Shown: positions 15,837-23,577 of the stretch, in pieces
Layout of the letters: each line of letters starts with the position of its first letter
Position numbering within the stretch: the stretch's first letter is position 1
Assembly (NCBI GenBank): GCA_030626465.1
Contig: DAOUOU010000010.1
Span: 1 to 23,869 of the forward strand
DNA length: 23,869 bases
Direction: 5' to 3'
Source: Bacteroidales bacterium
Lineage (GTDB): Bacteria; Bacteroidota; Bacteroidia; Bacteroidales; UBA10428
Made by a program: the position numbers and the translations under genes
The notes under the pieces: generated by a model
What the model saw: the letters and a program-made list of their open reading frames with translations, nothing else
Told to the model about the DNA's origin: nothing
Databases searched by the model: none

Positions 15837-16217
15837 TCAGAGAGTTGCGTCCTCAATTTCCAGGTATCGGAATTCTGTTCTGAACAATGATTCCTCAAAT
15901 ATTTCAGCAGTTTCTACGCTGTCATCATCACCTTCTTCATAATGCCATTTGATAAGTATATTTTGGACATTGTTATTGGCATCAAGATGTTTGAACAGAT
16001 CCATCAATTTCTTGGAAGAAGCGGTATTAAAATATTCGAGGTTAATATCAAGAACAACGCAGTTCGAACTTATCTCCGTAACAAATGATATCAAAGGATC
16101 ATAGAACTTGGATACATTCTCGGGAAATGATCTTCCTTCCATTTTCAGTCTGCCACTATGGTTAAAAACAACCATCGGGGTATGACTCGACGCTTCTAAG
16201 ACAATATTTTCCATCAT
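15837..16217 (-). CDS. SiaC-family regulatory phosphoprotein (DUF1987)
   Basis: A 126-residue cytoplasmic protein of the DUF1987/SiaC family. Hallmarks are the GRLKMEGRSFPENVSKFYDP segment (22-41), the DINLEYFNTASSKKLMDLF segment (57-75) and the acidic WHYEEGDDDS motif. In Pseudomonas SiaC a Thr in the corresponding YFNT-S region is phosphorylated by the SiaB kinase and dephosphorylated by the SiaA phosphatase. Thr65 is the equivalent candidate. Those partners are not encoded in the window, so this is an orphan copy here. The start may be the first or second of two adjacent ATGs. Likely involved in signalling to c-di-GMP or biofilm behaviour by family analogy only. Confidence 0.85.
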   Translation of the reverse strand: MMENIVLEASSHTPMVVFNHSGRLKMEGRSFPENVSKFYDPLISFVTEISSNCVVLDINLEYFNTASSKKLMDLFKHLDANNNVQNILIKWHYEEGDDDSVETAEIFEESLFRTEFRYLEIEDATL

Positions 16218-16287
16218 TGCGCTTGTTGGTGTTTCTGCTTATTGTTACGTTGACCATTTCTCTTGGTTTTTCACAATTGATTAATTG

Positions 16288-16641
16288 ATGAAAATAGGTG
16301 ATATTCGTTACCTTTTTATTGGTGAAATTTCAATTCCTCTCAACGATAAAAATAGTCTCAATTCATTAGAGGAAGAATTTATCTATCATTCTGATTATCA
16401 ATTAACTTCAACTGTATCAACTCCAGATGGCAAAAAGCTTGTTACCGTATGCTTTTGTAAGCATACATACCAAAATAGGTGCCTACAAAACCTCCTGCAA
16501 CATGAGTGCTCAGGAGCATTCCATCAACATCATTTTGAAGTAATTTCCACTTACCGGCTTCCAGGGCATAATAAAAATCGTAGTATTTGCCGCGAGCTTC
16601 TATCTTTATATACACTGGTGCATCATTTGCAATGTCAATAG
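16288..16641 (+). CDS. Doubtful ORF, possibly a gene fragment overlapping the GH43 3' end
   Basis: An ORF from ATG 16288 starts MKIGDIRYLFIGEISIPL and continues with a protein-like sequence (SLEEEFIYHSDYQLTSTV, then STPDGKKLVTV) as far as about 16450. Beyond that it runs antisense through the GH43 coding region and looks like noise (CFCKHTYQNRC). The first ~55 codons may be the 5' fragment of a disrupted gene. I recognise no family. No clear ribosome-binding site precedes it. Apart from this, 16218-16441 holds nothing recognisable. Confidence 0.25.
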   Translation: MKIGDIRYLFIGEISIPLNDKNSLNSLEEEFIYHSDYQLTSTVSTPDGKKLVTVCFCKHTYQNRCLQNLLQHECSGAFHQHHFEVISTYRLPGHNKNRSICRELLSLYTLVHHLQCQ

Positions 16642-18148
16642 TTGTGCTGACCATTTCTACCGGACCTTCGGCACTGCCTTTTTCAAGAACAAAAGCTTGG
16701 CCATCTTCTTTAAGCGTAATACCTGTAAAATAGTAATGTTCCTCATTTTGGAAAGCTACCATTCCGGCCTTGTCACCAGGATTTTGAAGAGTATACTGCA
16801 ATACTGTTGAGGCGGAACAATAGCTATGCTGCTGGCGCCGACCAATAAATGAGGGCTGAGCCATATTGTCAATGGATTCGTTTCGGGCCCTGATAAGAAG
16901 TTTGCTATCTTCCAGACTATACCATCTTTCATGTGGAGTCCTGATCATACTATAGATCATTGCAAGTGAAGTATCAGTGAACTCATCCCGTACATAGAAA
17001 TTACCACTCAAAGGAACAGGAGCCTTGGATTGCTCGGGTAAAACGGGTTTTGAATGCACATATGGAACCAGCTCATTGCCGGCAAGTACTGAAGGCCATC
17101 CATCCTTCCAGCTGACAGGTAAAAGGAAGGTTTGCCGGCCTGTATTATAATAATCCTCCTCATAGGGTGTACAAGCAAGGAAAACAGCCCACCATTCTCC
17201 GTTCTGCGTTTCGACCATATCCATATGACCGGTACAGGTTACCGGATGTGGTCGATTTGGATCAAGATGCCTTTGAGTAAGAATAGGATTGTTTTCCCAG
17301 GGAATATATGGTCCCCAGATGTCTTTGCTTCTTAGTACTACCTGAGAATGATCCGGGCCTGTTCCCCCTTCAGCTGCTATCAGGTAATAATAATCCTTTA
17401 CTTTAAAAATATGTGGTCCCTCGATCCAGACAGGTTTCCTGGTAATATCAACACCGCCATCAACAAGCACTTTTCGGGGGCCAATCAGTTTAAGGTTCTC
17501 TTTATCAAATTCCTGGATCCAGATAGCCCGGTGTCCTTCGTAAAGTGGTTCATAGTCGGATGCTCCGTTATTTACCAGGTATGCTTTGCCATCATCGTCA
17601 AAAAACATGGAGGGATCAATGCCATCAAACTCAAACAGAACTGGCTCTGACCATGGACCTGCAGGATCTTTGGCAGTAACAACAAAATTATTTGATCCAT
17701 AGACAATCGTATTTACTACATAAAATATACCCTTGTCGTATGAGATTGCCGGAGCAAAAACACCATGCGATATGCTCAAACTGTCTAAATTCAGCTGAGA
17801 TGGACGATCGAGGACATGACCAATTTGGGTCCAATTTACAAGGTCTCTACTATGAAAAATTGGTATTCCGGGATAGAATGAAAAGGTTGAATTTACCAGG
17901 TAATAGTCTTCACCAACTCCTACAATGCTGGGATCGGGATAGAATCCTGACAGAATAGGATTAAGGTACTCATCTGAGCCAGGTTCAATGCTTTCGAACA
18001 GGGGATCGTAGCCATGGTATTCAAACCAGTCAAAAGCCGCATAACCTGAAGGAACTTCTGTTTCAGGCGCATTGCATGCAAACGTACCGGCCACGGTTAA
18101 TAGTACAAATGCCTTTCGAATAATTGAGTTGAGTTTTTTCATAACCAT
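16442..18148 (-). CDS. Glycoside hydrolase family 43 lipoprotein (beta-xylosidase/arabinosidase-like)
   Basis: A 568-residue secreted enzyme. The signal peptide ends TVAGTFAC (Cys25), probably lipidated. A five-bladed propeller domain (~60-370) carries the GH43 catalytic triad: Asp72 in GFYPDPSI, Asp178 in FDGIDPSMFFDDDGKAY and Glu243 in WIEGPHIFK. HMDMVETQNGEWW lies in the last blade. A C-terminal beta-sandwich (~385-565; RDEFTDTSLAMIYSMIRTP, GMVAFQNEEHYYFTGITL, AGGFVGTYFGMYA) matches the GH43 C2 domain of beta-xylosidases. It likely releases xylose or arabinose from hemicellulose oligomers at the cell surface. The ATG at 18142 (MKKLNS) is an equally good start. No SusCD pair or regulator is adjacent, so it is not in an obvious polysaccharide locus. 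Confidence 0.9.
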   Translation of the reverse strand: MVMKKLNSIIRKAFVLLTVAGTFACNAPETEVPSGYAAFDWFEYHGYDPLFESIEPGSDEYLNPILSGFYPDPSIVGVGEDYYLVNSTFSFYPGIPIFHSRDLVNWTQIGHVLDRPSQLNLDSLSISHGVFAPAISYDKGIFYVVNTIVYGSNNFVVTAKDPAGPWSEPVLFEFDGIDPSMFFDDDGKAYLVNNGASDYEPLYEGHRAIWIQEFDKENLKLIGPRKVLVDGGVDITRKPVWIEGPHIFKVKDYYYLIAAEGGTGPDHSQVVLRSKDIWGPYIPWENNPILTQRHLDPNRPHPVTCTGHMDMVETQNGEWWAVFLACTPYEEDYYNTGRQTFLLPVSWKDGWPSVLAGNELVPYVHSKPVLPEQSKAPVPLSGNFYVRDEFTDTSLAMIYSMIRTPHERWYSLEDSKLLIRARNESIDNMAQPSFIGRRQQHSYCSASTVLQYTLQNPGDKAGMVAFQNEEHYYFTGITLKEDGQAFVLEKGSAEGPVEMVSTTIDIANDAPVYIKIEARGKYYDFYYALEAGKWKLLQNDVDGMLLSTHVAGGFVGTYFGMYAYKSIR

Positions 18149-18240
18149 TTTACTATTTAGACACTGAAATTAGTAAGAATATTTGTTACGGAAAACTTAA
18201 TCTGATAGTTGGAACCGGAATCATAGGGATTGCAGGGCAA

Positions 18241-18270
18241 TAAAAAAGGCACAATTGATTCCATTGTGCC
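18241..18270 (-). terminator. Orphan intrinsic terminator on the minus strand
   Basis: On the minus strand GGCACAAT and ATTGTGCC form a perfect 8-bp stem (18248-18270, 7-nt loop) followed by TTTTTTATT. No minus-strand gene lies upstream, since the next gene (18466) is on the plus strand. It sits ~93 bp before the GH43 start codon. It could end a small RNA, or attenuate a GH43 leader if that promoter lies further upstream. Confidence 0.65.
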
Positions 18271-18357
18271 TGGTTTATTTCATCCGTAATTCTTTTTATT
18301 GTAAACGTATCGCTTCGTCAACTCTAATTGATTTTGATAAAGTATTTAATGCTTAGC

Positions 18358-18390
18358 AACCGCTGGTAATTATCTGCCGGCGGTTTTATT
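18358..18390 (+). terminator. Orphan intrinsic terminator on the plus strand before rsmA
   Basis: AACCGCTGG (18358-18366) pairs with CCGGCGGTT (18377-18385; eight Watson-Crick pairs and one G-T), and the stem runs into TTTTATTTTA. The closest confident plus-strand gene upstream is more than 5 kb away (12649). Together with the minus-strand terminator at 18241-18270 it bounds ~90 bp with no ORF. Confidence 0.6.
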
Positions 18391-18437
18391 TTATCTCTTT
18401 GTGGACTCTATTTTATTTCACATTTGCTTTGTTTCTC

Positions 18438-18445
18438 TACATTTG
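18438..18445 (+). promoter_or_regulatory. Likely -7 promoter element of rsmA
   Basis: TACATTTG matches TAnnTTTG and lies 20 bp before the rsmA start codon, just downstream of the plus-strand terminator. The implied leader is very short (~14 nt). No good -33 TTTG was found at standard spacing. Confidence 0.4.
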
Positions 18446-18465
18446 CTGTAAGATAGAATGTACAC

Positions 18466-19239
18466 ATGAAAAAAACAGGTGCCAAAAAAGGGTTGGGACA
18501 ACACTTTCTGACCGACAGGAATATTGCTTTGAAGATAGTTGATAGTCTGCAGAAAGGGAAATACAGAACACTTATAGAAGTTGGCCCGGGCAAAGGAATG
18601 CTTACAGAATTTCTCTTGAATCGAAACGAACCAAAATTTCTTGCTGTTGAACTTGATAGAGAATCAATTGATTACCTCCTTGAAACCTATACCATTCACA
18701 AAGAGAAATTTATTCATGCCGATTTCTTAAAGTATTCTTTGGATAATCTGGAAGAACCTTTGGCAATCATTGGTAATTTACCGTATTTCATTTCAAGTCA
18801 GATCTTTTTTAAGGTCCTTGAAAATCGAAACAAAGTACATCAGGTCGTATGTATGATTCAGAAAGAAGTTGCTGAACGAATTGCATCACCCCATGGCAAT
18901 AAGACATATGGTATCCTGAGCGTTCTTCTCCAGGCATATTATACTATCGAATATTTGTTTACGGTGCACGAACATTGTTTTTCTCCTGCACCAAAAGTTA
19001 AATCTGCAGTTATCAGGCTGACCAGAAATAAAACCAAAGAGCTGAATTGTGATCCTGTTTTGTTTCTAAAAGTTGTAAAAGCAACTTTTAATCAACGTCG
19101 GAAGATGATTCGAAACTCTCTTCGCAGTATTTTTATAAATTTGCCCCTCGAAAGCGAATTGCTTTCACAAAGACCCGAACAACTTACCGTAGATCAGTTT
19201 ACTGAGTTAACTAATTTGGTTGAGGAGTTGAATCGCTAA
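18466..19239 (+). CDS. rsmA: 16S rRNA dimethyladenosine transferase RsmA (KsgA)
   Basis: A 257-residue SAM-dependent methyltransferase that dimethylates two adjacent adenosines near the 3' end of 16S rRNA (A1518/A1519 in E. coli) during small-subunit maturation. The start KKGLGQHFLTD is the family hallmark. The SAM-binding loop IEVGPGKGMLTE is at 37-48, the acidic VELD motif at 61-64 and the catalytic NLPY motif at 104-107. The C-terminal helical domain contains FSPAPKVKSAVIRL and FNQRRKMIRNSL. Length is normal. It is followed after 11 bp by mgtE and probably shares its transcript. Confidence 0.97.
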   Translation: MKKTGAKKGLGQHFLTDRNIALKIVDSLQKGKYRTLIEVGPGKGMLTEFLLNRNEPKFLAVELDRESIDYLLETYTIHKEKFIHADFLKYSLDNLEEPLAIIGNLPYFISSQIFFKVLENRNKVHQVVCMIQKEVAERIASPHGNKTYGILSVLLQAYYTIEYLFTVHEHCFSPAPKVKSAVIRLTRNKTKELNCDPVLFLKVVKATFNQRRKMIRNSLRSIFINLPLESELLSQRPEQLTVDQFTELTNLVEELNR

Positions 19240-19250
19240 AACTTTTTCTC

Positions 19251-20618
19251 ATGGCAATGAAATTTGAACTAACCCGGGAAATCGTTGACAACTTAAAAGA
19301 AGCTGTCAATAATAATGATGAAACAGCAGTTTTTGAGCAAATCAAAGATCTTCACTCTGCTGATATTGCTGAATTGTATGGAGGATTAACTCTTGATGAG
19401 GCAAAATATGTCTACTTGTTGCTGGATAGCGAGATGGCCGCCGATGTTTTGAAAGAACTGGAAGAGGACAACAGGGAAAGATTTCTTGAGGCATTACCTG
19501 GTGAAATCATTGCCAAACAATTCATTGATAAGATGGATTCGGATGATGCTGCTGACATTCTCGGTGATCTGTCTGAAGAGAAGAAAGAAGAAATTCTGCA
19601 AAATATTGACGACGTAGATCAGGCTGGCGAGATTGTCGATCTTCTTGGTTACGATGAGGATACTGCAGGTGGATTGATGGCAAAGGAACTGGTCAAGGTT
19701 AATGAAAATCTGGATGTTGAAACATGCATTCACGAAATTCGCAAGCAGGCGTCTGAGGTTGATGAGGTTTATTATGTTTATGTTGTCGACAATAATGATA
19801 TTCTCAAAGGGACCATCTCATTGAAACGGCTTATGCTTGCCCGTTCAAATGCCAAAGTCAAGAACATATATAAACCCGATATAATATCGGTAAATACTGA
19901 TGCTGACTCTGAGGATGTTGCAATTATCATGGAGAAATATGATATCGTGGCCCTTCCGGTTGTTGATACCATTGGCCGTCTGATGGGACGCATTACTATC
20001 GACGATGTGGTTGATGTAATAAAAGAGGAGGCTGAAAAGGACTATCAGATGATTTCGGGTATTACTGAAGATGTGGAGCCATCTGATAATGTCTTTGTCC
20101 TGACACGCGCACGTATTCCATGGTTATTCATCGGGTTGATCGGGGGAATATTGGGAGCTAATGTAATCGGAATATTTGAACTGGAAATTTTGAAAGACCC
20201 CAAACTGGTCATTTTTCTTCCATTGATTGCAGCAATGGCAGGAAATGTTGGTGTTCAATCTTCTTCTATTGTTGTTCAGGGTCTTGCTAACAAAACCATT
20301 GATTTTGACTCAACCTGGAAAAAACTAATGAAAGAATTTTCTATTGCCTTTATCATCGGAATTACTTTTTCTATCTTGATCCTTACTTACAACCTGTTAT
20401 TCACTCATTCGATTCAGTTAACCCTTACTGTAAGCACAGCCTTATTCACAGTCATTTTATTTGCCTCGATATTTGGCACTTTCATTCCACTTATTCTAAA
20501 TCGGTTTAAAATTGATCCGGCTGTGGCTACAGGGCCATTTATTACTACAATGAACGATATTCTTGGTATGTTTATCTATCTCGGATTGAGTCGCGTGCTC
20601 TATGGATTATTTGCCTGA
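19251..20618 (+). CDS. mgtE: Magnesium transporter MgtE
   Basis: A 455-residue inner-membrane Mg2+ channel. An N-terminal MgtE_N superhelical domain (~20-125, acidic, HSADIAELYGGL, DSDDAADILGDL) is followed by two CBS domains (~135-260; DEDTAGGLMAKELV, YDIVALPVVDTIGRLMGRIT), which close the pore when Mg2+ is bound. Five membrane helices start near residue 290 (IPWLFIGLIGGILGANVI). The AGNVGVQSSSIVVQGLA signature lies at 330-346, and the pore Asp sits in ITTMNDILGM near the C-terminus. Two closely spaced ATGs (19251, 19257) are possible starts. Its position directly after rsmA is a common Bacteroidota arrangement. Confidence 0.95.
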   Translation: MAMKFELTREIVDNLKEAVNNNDETAVFEQIKDLHSADIAELYGGLTLDEAKYVYLLLDSEMAADVLKELEEDNRERFLEALPGEIIAKQFIDKMDSDDAADILGDLSEEKKEEILQNIDDVDQAGEIVDLLGYDEDTAGGLMAKELVKVNENLDVETCIHEIRKQASEVDEVYYVYVVDNNDILKGTISLKRLMLARSNAKVKNIYKPDIISVNTDADSEDVAIIMEKYDIVALPVVDTIGRLMGRITIDDVVDVIKEEAEKDYQMISGITEDVEPSDNVFVLTRARIPWLFIGLIGGILGANVIGIFELEILKDPKLVIFLPLIAAMAGNVGVQSSSIVVQGLANKTIDFDSTWKKLMKEFSIAFIIGITFSILILTYNLLFTHSIQLTLTVSTALFTVILFASIFGTFIPLILNRFKIDPAVATGPFITTMNDILGMFIYLGLSRVLYGLFA

Positions 20619-20649
20619 ATTAACGTGAGTTCGATTTAAGATTATGTAT

Positions 20650-20746
20650 GTATTTTCTTGTGTTTCTTTGTTTTACTTATAAATGCTTTGTGTAAACCTG
20701 GAGTCTTAGAGCCTTCGTGGCAAAATAGTCAGAAAAATCACGAAGG
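20650..20746. repeat. Degenerate intergenic repeat of the 'TTTGTG...CCTTCGTGG' type
   Basis: The stretch contains TTCTTGTGTTTCTTTG, then GCTTTGTGTAAACC and CTTAGAGCCTTCGTGGCAAA. This wording recurs as intergenic repeats in many Bacteroidota genomes, from memory. It ends in an 8-bp inverted repeat, CCTTCGTG (20712-20719) and CACGAAGG (20739-20746), without a T-run. It lies in the 190 bp between mgtE and purH. Confidence 0.4.
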
Positions 20747-20808
20747 TAAAAAGTTAATATCTTAGTAAGAGCATCCTATTAACAAAATATTTTAAATACA
20801 AAATGTAA

Positions 20809-22332
20809 ATGAGCACTTCAAAAAAAATTAAGACTGCGTTAGTTTCGGTTTATCATAAAGACAGGATTGATGAGATTTGTACCAAACTTAACGAACACGG
20901 AATTCAGATCATCTCTACGGGAGGTACAAAATCTTTTATCGAAGAACTGGATATTCCGGTACTGGCAGTGGAAGAAATTACGTCTTATCCTTCCATTCTG
21001 GGAGGAAGAGTAAAAACCCTCCATCCAAAAATCTTCGGAGGTATTCTGTCTCGAAGAGATGAGGCATTGGATAATGAACAGGTCAAGCAATACAGTATTC
21101 CTGAGATTGATTTGGTAGTTGTTGACCTTTATCCTTTTGAGGAAACAGTTGCTGCAGGAGCAAGCGAACAAGACATTATTGAAAAGATTGATATCGGAGG
21201 GATTTCTCTGATAAGAGCAGCAGCAAAGAACTTCAAAGATGTAACAATTATTCCTTCACAAAATCAATATTCTGATTTGCTCGAAATTTTAAACAATGGT
21301 GCGGCAACTACTATTGAAAGAAGGAAAGAGCTTGCCATGAACGCTTTTAATATATCCTCTAACTACGATACTGCAATTTTTAATTTTTTTAACAGAGAAT
21401 CATCAGAAAAGGTCTTCAAACAAAGTAAGGCTCCGGCTAAAGTATTGAGATACGGAGAAAACCCACATCAGGAGGGGATTTTTTACGGAGTATTCGATGA
21501 TATTTTTAACCAGATGCATGGCAAAGAAATTTCTTACAACAACCTGCTTGATATTGAAGCCGCAGTATATCTTATTGATGAATTTGAAGATACGACTTTT
21601 GCCATCTTAAAGCATAACAATGCTTGCGGAATTGCTTCGCGAGATGTTTTGGTTGAAGCCTATAAAGATGCTTTGGCAGGTGATCCGGTTTCAGCCTTTG
21701 GAGGTATACTTATTACCAACCGGGAGATAGATAAGCTTACTGCAGGTGAAATTAATGATCTCTTCTGTGAAGTTATAATTGCTCCGGGCTATTCAAATGA
21801 AGCCATAGAGATATTAAAGTCAAAGAAGAACAGGATTATTCTTATCAGAAAGGCTTGCGAGCTACCTGAGAAACAATTCCGTTCATTGCTTAACGGGGTA
21901 CTTGCACAAGACAGGGATATGTCAATGGAGGATCGTAAAAAGATGGATCCTGCAACGAAAAAAACACCTACTGATCAGGAATATACCGACCTCGAATTTG
22001 CAAATAAAGTTGTAAAACATACAAAATCAAATACTATTGTACTCGCGAAGAATAAACAACTAATGGCCAGTGGTATGGGGCAGACTTCAAGGGTTGATTC
22101 GCTTAAACAAGCTATTGATAAAGCAAAAAATTTTGGTTTTGAACTGGAGGGAGGAGTTATGGCCTCTGATGCGTTCTTTCCCTTCCCCGACTGTGTTGAA
22201 ATTGCCAATAATGTTGGCATTACGTCGGTAGTACAACCAGGAGGATCGATTCGTGATAAGGATTCTATTGAATTCTGTGATAAGCAGAACATATCGATGG
22301 TTTTAACAGGGATAAGACACTTTAAGCATTAA
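20809..22332 (+). CDS. purH: Bifunctional AICAR formyltransferase / IMP cyclohydrolase PurH
   Basis: A 507-residue enzyme for the last two steps of IMP synthesis: formylation of AICAR by 10-formyl-THF and closure to IMP. The N-terminal MGS-like cyclohydrolase domain shows TALVSVYHK-like and STGGTKSFIEELDIPV motifs, then LGGRVKTLHPKIFGGIL and KIDIGGISLIRAAAKN. The C-terminal transformylase contains LRYGENPHQEG, ILKHNNACGIA (Lys-His pair), PVSAFGGILITNR and the terminal VQPGGSIRDKDSIEFCD and MVLTGIRHFKH. No disruption was seen. It is close to mreB in the same direction (207 bp), though a shared transcript is not certain. Confidence 0.97.
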   Translation: MSTSKKIKTALVSVYHKDRIDEICTKLNEHGIQIISTGGTKSFIEELDIPVLAVEEITSYPSILGGRVKTLHPKIFGGILSRRDEALDNEQVKQYSIPEIDLVVVDLYPFEETVAAGASEQDIIEKIDIGGISLIRAAAKNFKDVTIIPSQNQYSDLLEILNNGAATTIERRKELAMNAFNISSNYDTAIFNFFNRESSEKVFKQSKAPAKVLRYGENPHQEGIFYGVFDDIFNQMHGKEISYNNLLDIEAAVYLIDEFEDTTFAILKHNNACGIASRDVLVEAYKDALAGDPVSAFGGILITNREIDKLTAGEINDLFCEVIIAPGYSNEAIEILKSKKNRIILIRKACELPEKQFRSLLNGVLAQDRDMSMEDRKKMDPATKKTPTDQEYTDLEFANKVVKHTKSNTIVLAKNKQLMASGMGQTSRVDSLKQAIDKAKNFGFELEGGVMASDAFFPFPDCVEIANNVGITSVVQPGGSIRDKDSIEFCDKQNISMVLTGIRHFKH

Positions 22333-22539
22333 ATAAGATATTCTTTCAGGAAAAAGGAACCTTTATTTGAACAAATCGTACTATTGATTTTTTAGATATG
22401 AATAATAGGTCTGAAGAGATTGTAAAATACAGAATTCCAAATAATTGTTGATTTCTTGTTTGTTTCATCAAAAGACTTATTAAAATTCTTCTTAGTTTTA
22501 TGATTTAATCAGGTTTTAACACAAATACAACTAGAGCAG

Positions 22540-23562
22540 ATGGGATGGTTTTCTTTTCTAACTCAGGAAATAGCAATAGACCTGGGAACAGCTAATACCA
22601 TAATTATTCATAATGATAAGGTAGTGGTGGATGAACCATCGATTGTTGCAATTGATCAGACGACAGGTAAATTAATTGCCATTGGTGAACGCGCCAGACA
22701 AATGCATGGCAAAACACACGAAAACATTAAGACAATTCGTCCACTTAGAGATGGTGTGATTGCAGACTTTAATGCTGCCGAACAAATGATCAGGGGAATG
22801 ATTAAGATGATCAATCCAAAGCAAAAGTTTTTTACTCCTACTCTTAGAATGGTTGTGTGTATTCCTTCAGGAAGTACCGAAGTGGAGATACGCGCCGTAA
22901 GGGATTCTTCCGAACATGCCGGAGGACGCGATGTGTACATGATCTATGAACCAATGGCTGCTGCAATAGGAATTGGCATTGATGTTGAAGAACCGGAAGG
23001 CTGTATGGTTGTTGATATCGGCGGAGGAACGACCGAAATCGCAGTTATTGCTCTCGGGGGTATTGTTTGTAACCAGTCAATACGTATTGCAGGAGATGGA
23101 TTTACTGCTGATATCCAGGCATACATGAGACATCAGCATAATATAAAAATTGGCGATCGTACGGCTGAAGATATTAAAATCGAAGTAGGATCGGCTCTTC
23201 CTGACCTTGATAATCCTCCTCCCGATTATACTGTACGTGGTCCTAATCTAATGACTGCAATGCCAATTGAAATTCCTATTTCTTACCAGGAAATATCTCA
23301 CTGTCTTGACAAATCCATGTCAAAAATAGAATCTGCCATTATCTCTGTTCTTGAACAGACTCCCCCTGAATTGTATGCTGATATTGTTAGTAAGGGAATA
23401 TATTTAGCTGGCGGCGGCTCTTTGCTTCGAGGTCTCGATAGACGTTTAACTGATACTATCAATATTCCTTTTCTTATTGCTGAAGATCCTCTGCATGCTA
23501 TTGCAAGAGGTACAGGTATAGCACTTAAAAATGTAGATAAATTTCCATTCTTGCTTCGTTGA
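22540..23562 (+). CDS. mreB: Rod-shape actin homolog MreB
   Basis: A 340-residue bacterial actin that forms membrane-associated filaments guiding lateral cell-wall synthesis. Phosphate-1 motif IAIDLGTANTIIIHNDKVV lies at 11-29, phosphate-2 motif VVDIGGGTTEIAVIALGGIV in the middle, and the adenosine motif LAGGGSLLRGLDRRL near residues 295-310. The N-terminus MGWFSFL is a short amphipathic membrane-contact segment. Length is typical. mreC begins 15 bp after the stop, giving the usual mreBC order. The 207 bp before mreB hold no recognisable gene. Confidence 0.97.
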   Translation: MGWFSFLTQEIAIDLGTANTIIIHNDKVVVDEPSIVAIDQTTGKLIAIGERARQMHGKTHENIKTIRPLRDGVIADFNAAEQMIRGMIKMINPKQKFFTPTLRMVVCIPSGSTEVEIRAVRDSSEHAGGRDVYMIYEPMAAAIGIGIDVEEPEGCMVVDIGGGTTEIAVIALGGIVCNQSIRIAGDGFTADIQAYMRHQHNIKIGDRTAEDIKIEVGSALPDLDNPPPDYTVRGPNLMTAMPIEIPISYQEISHCLDKSMSKIESAIISVLEQTPPELYADIVSKGIYLAGGGSLLRGLDRRLTDTINIPFLIAEDPLHAIARGTGIALKNVDKFPFLLR

Positions 23563-23577
23563 AAATGAAGACAGATT

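Noticed and set aside
16442..18148. GH43 gene as part of a polysaccharide utilisation locus
   Set aside because: No SusC/SusD pair, sugar transporter, further glycosidase or hybrid sensor regulator lies on either side within the window.
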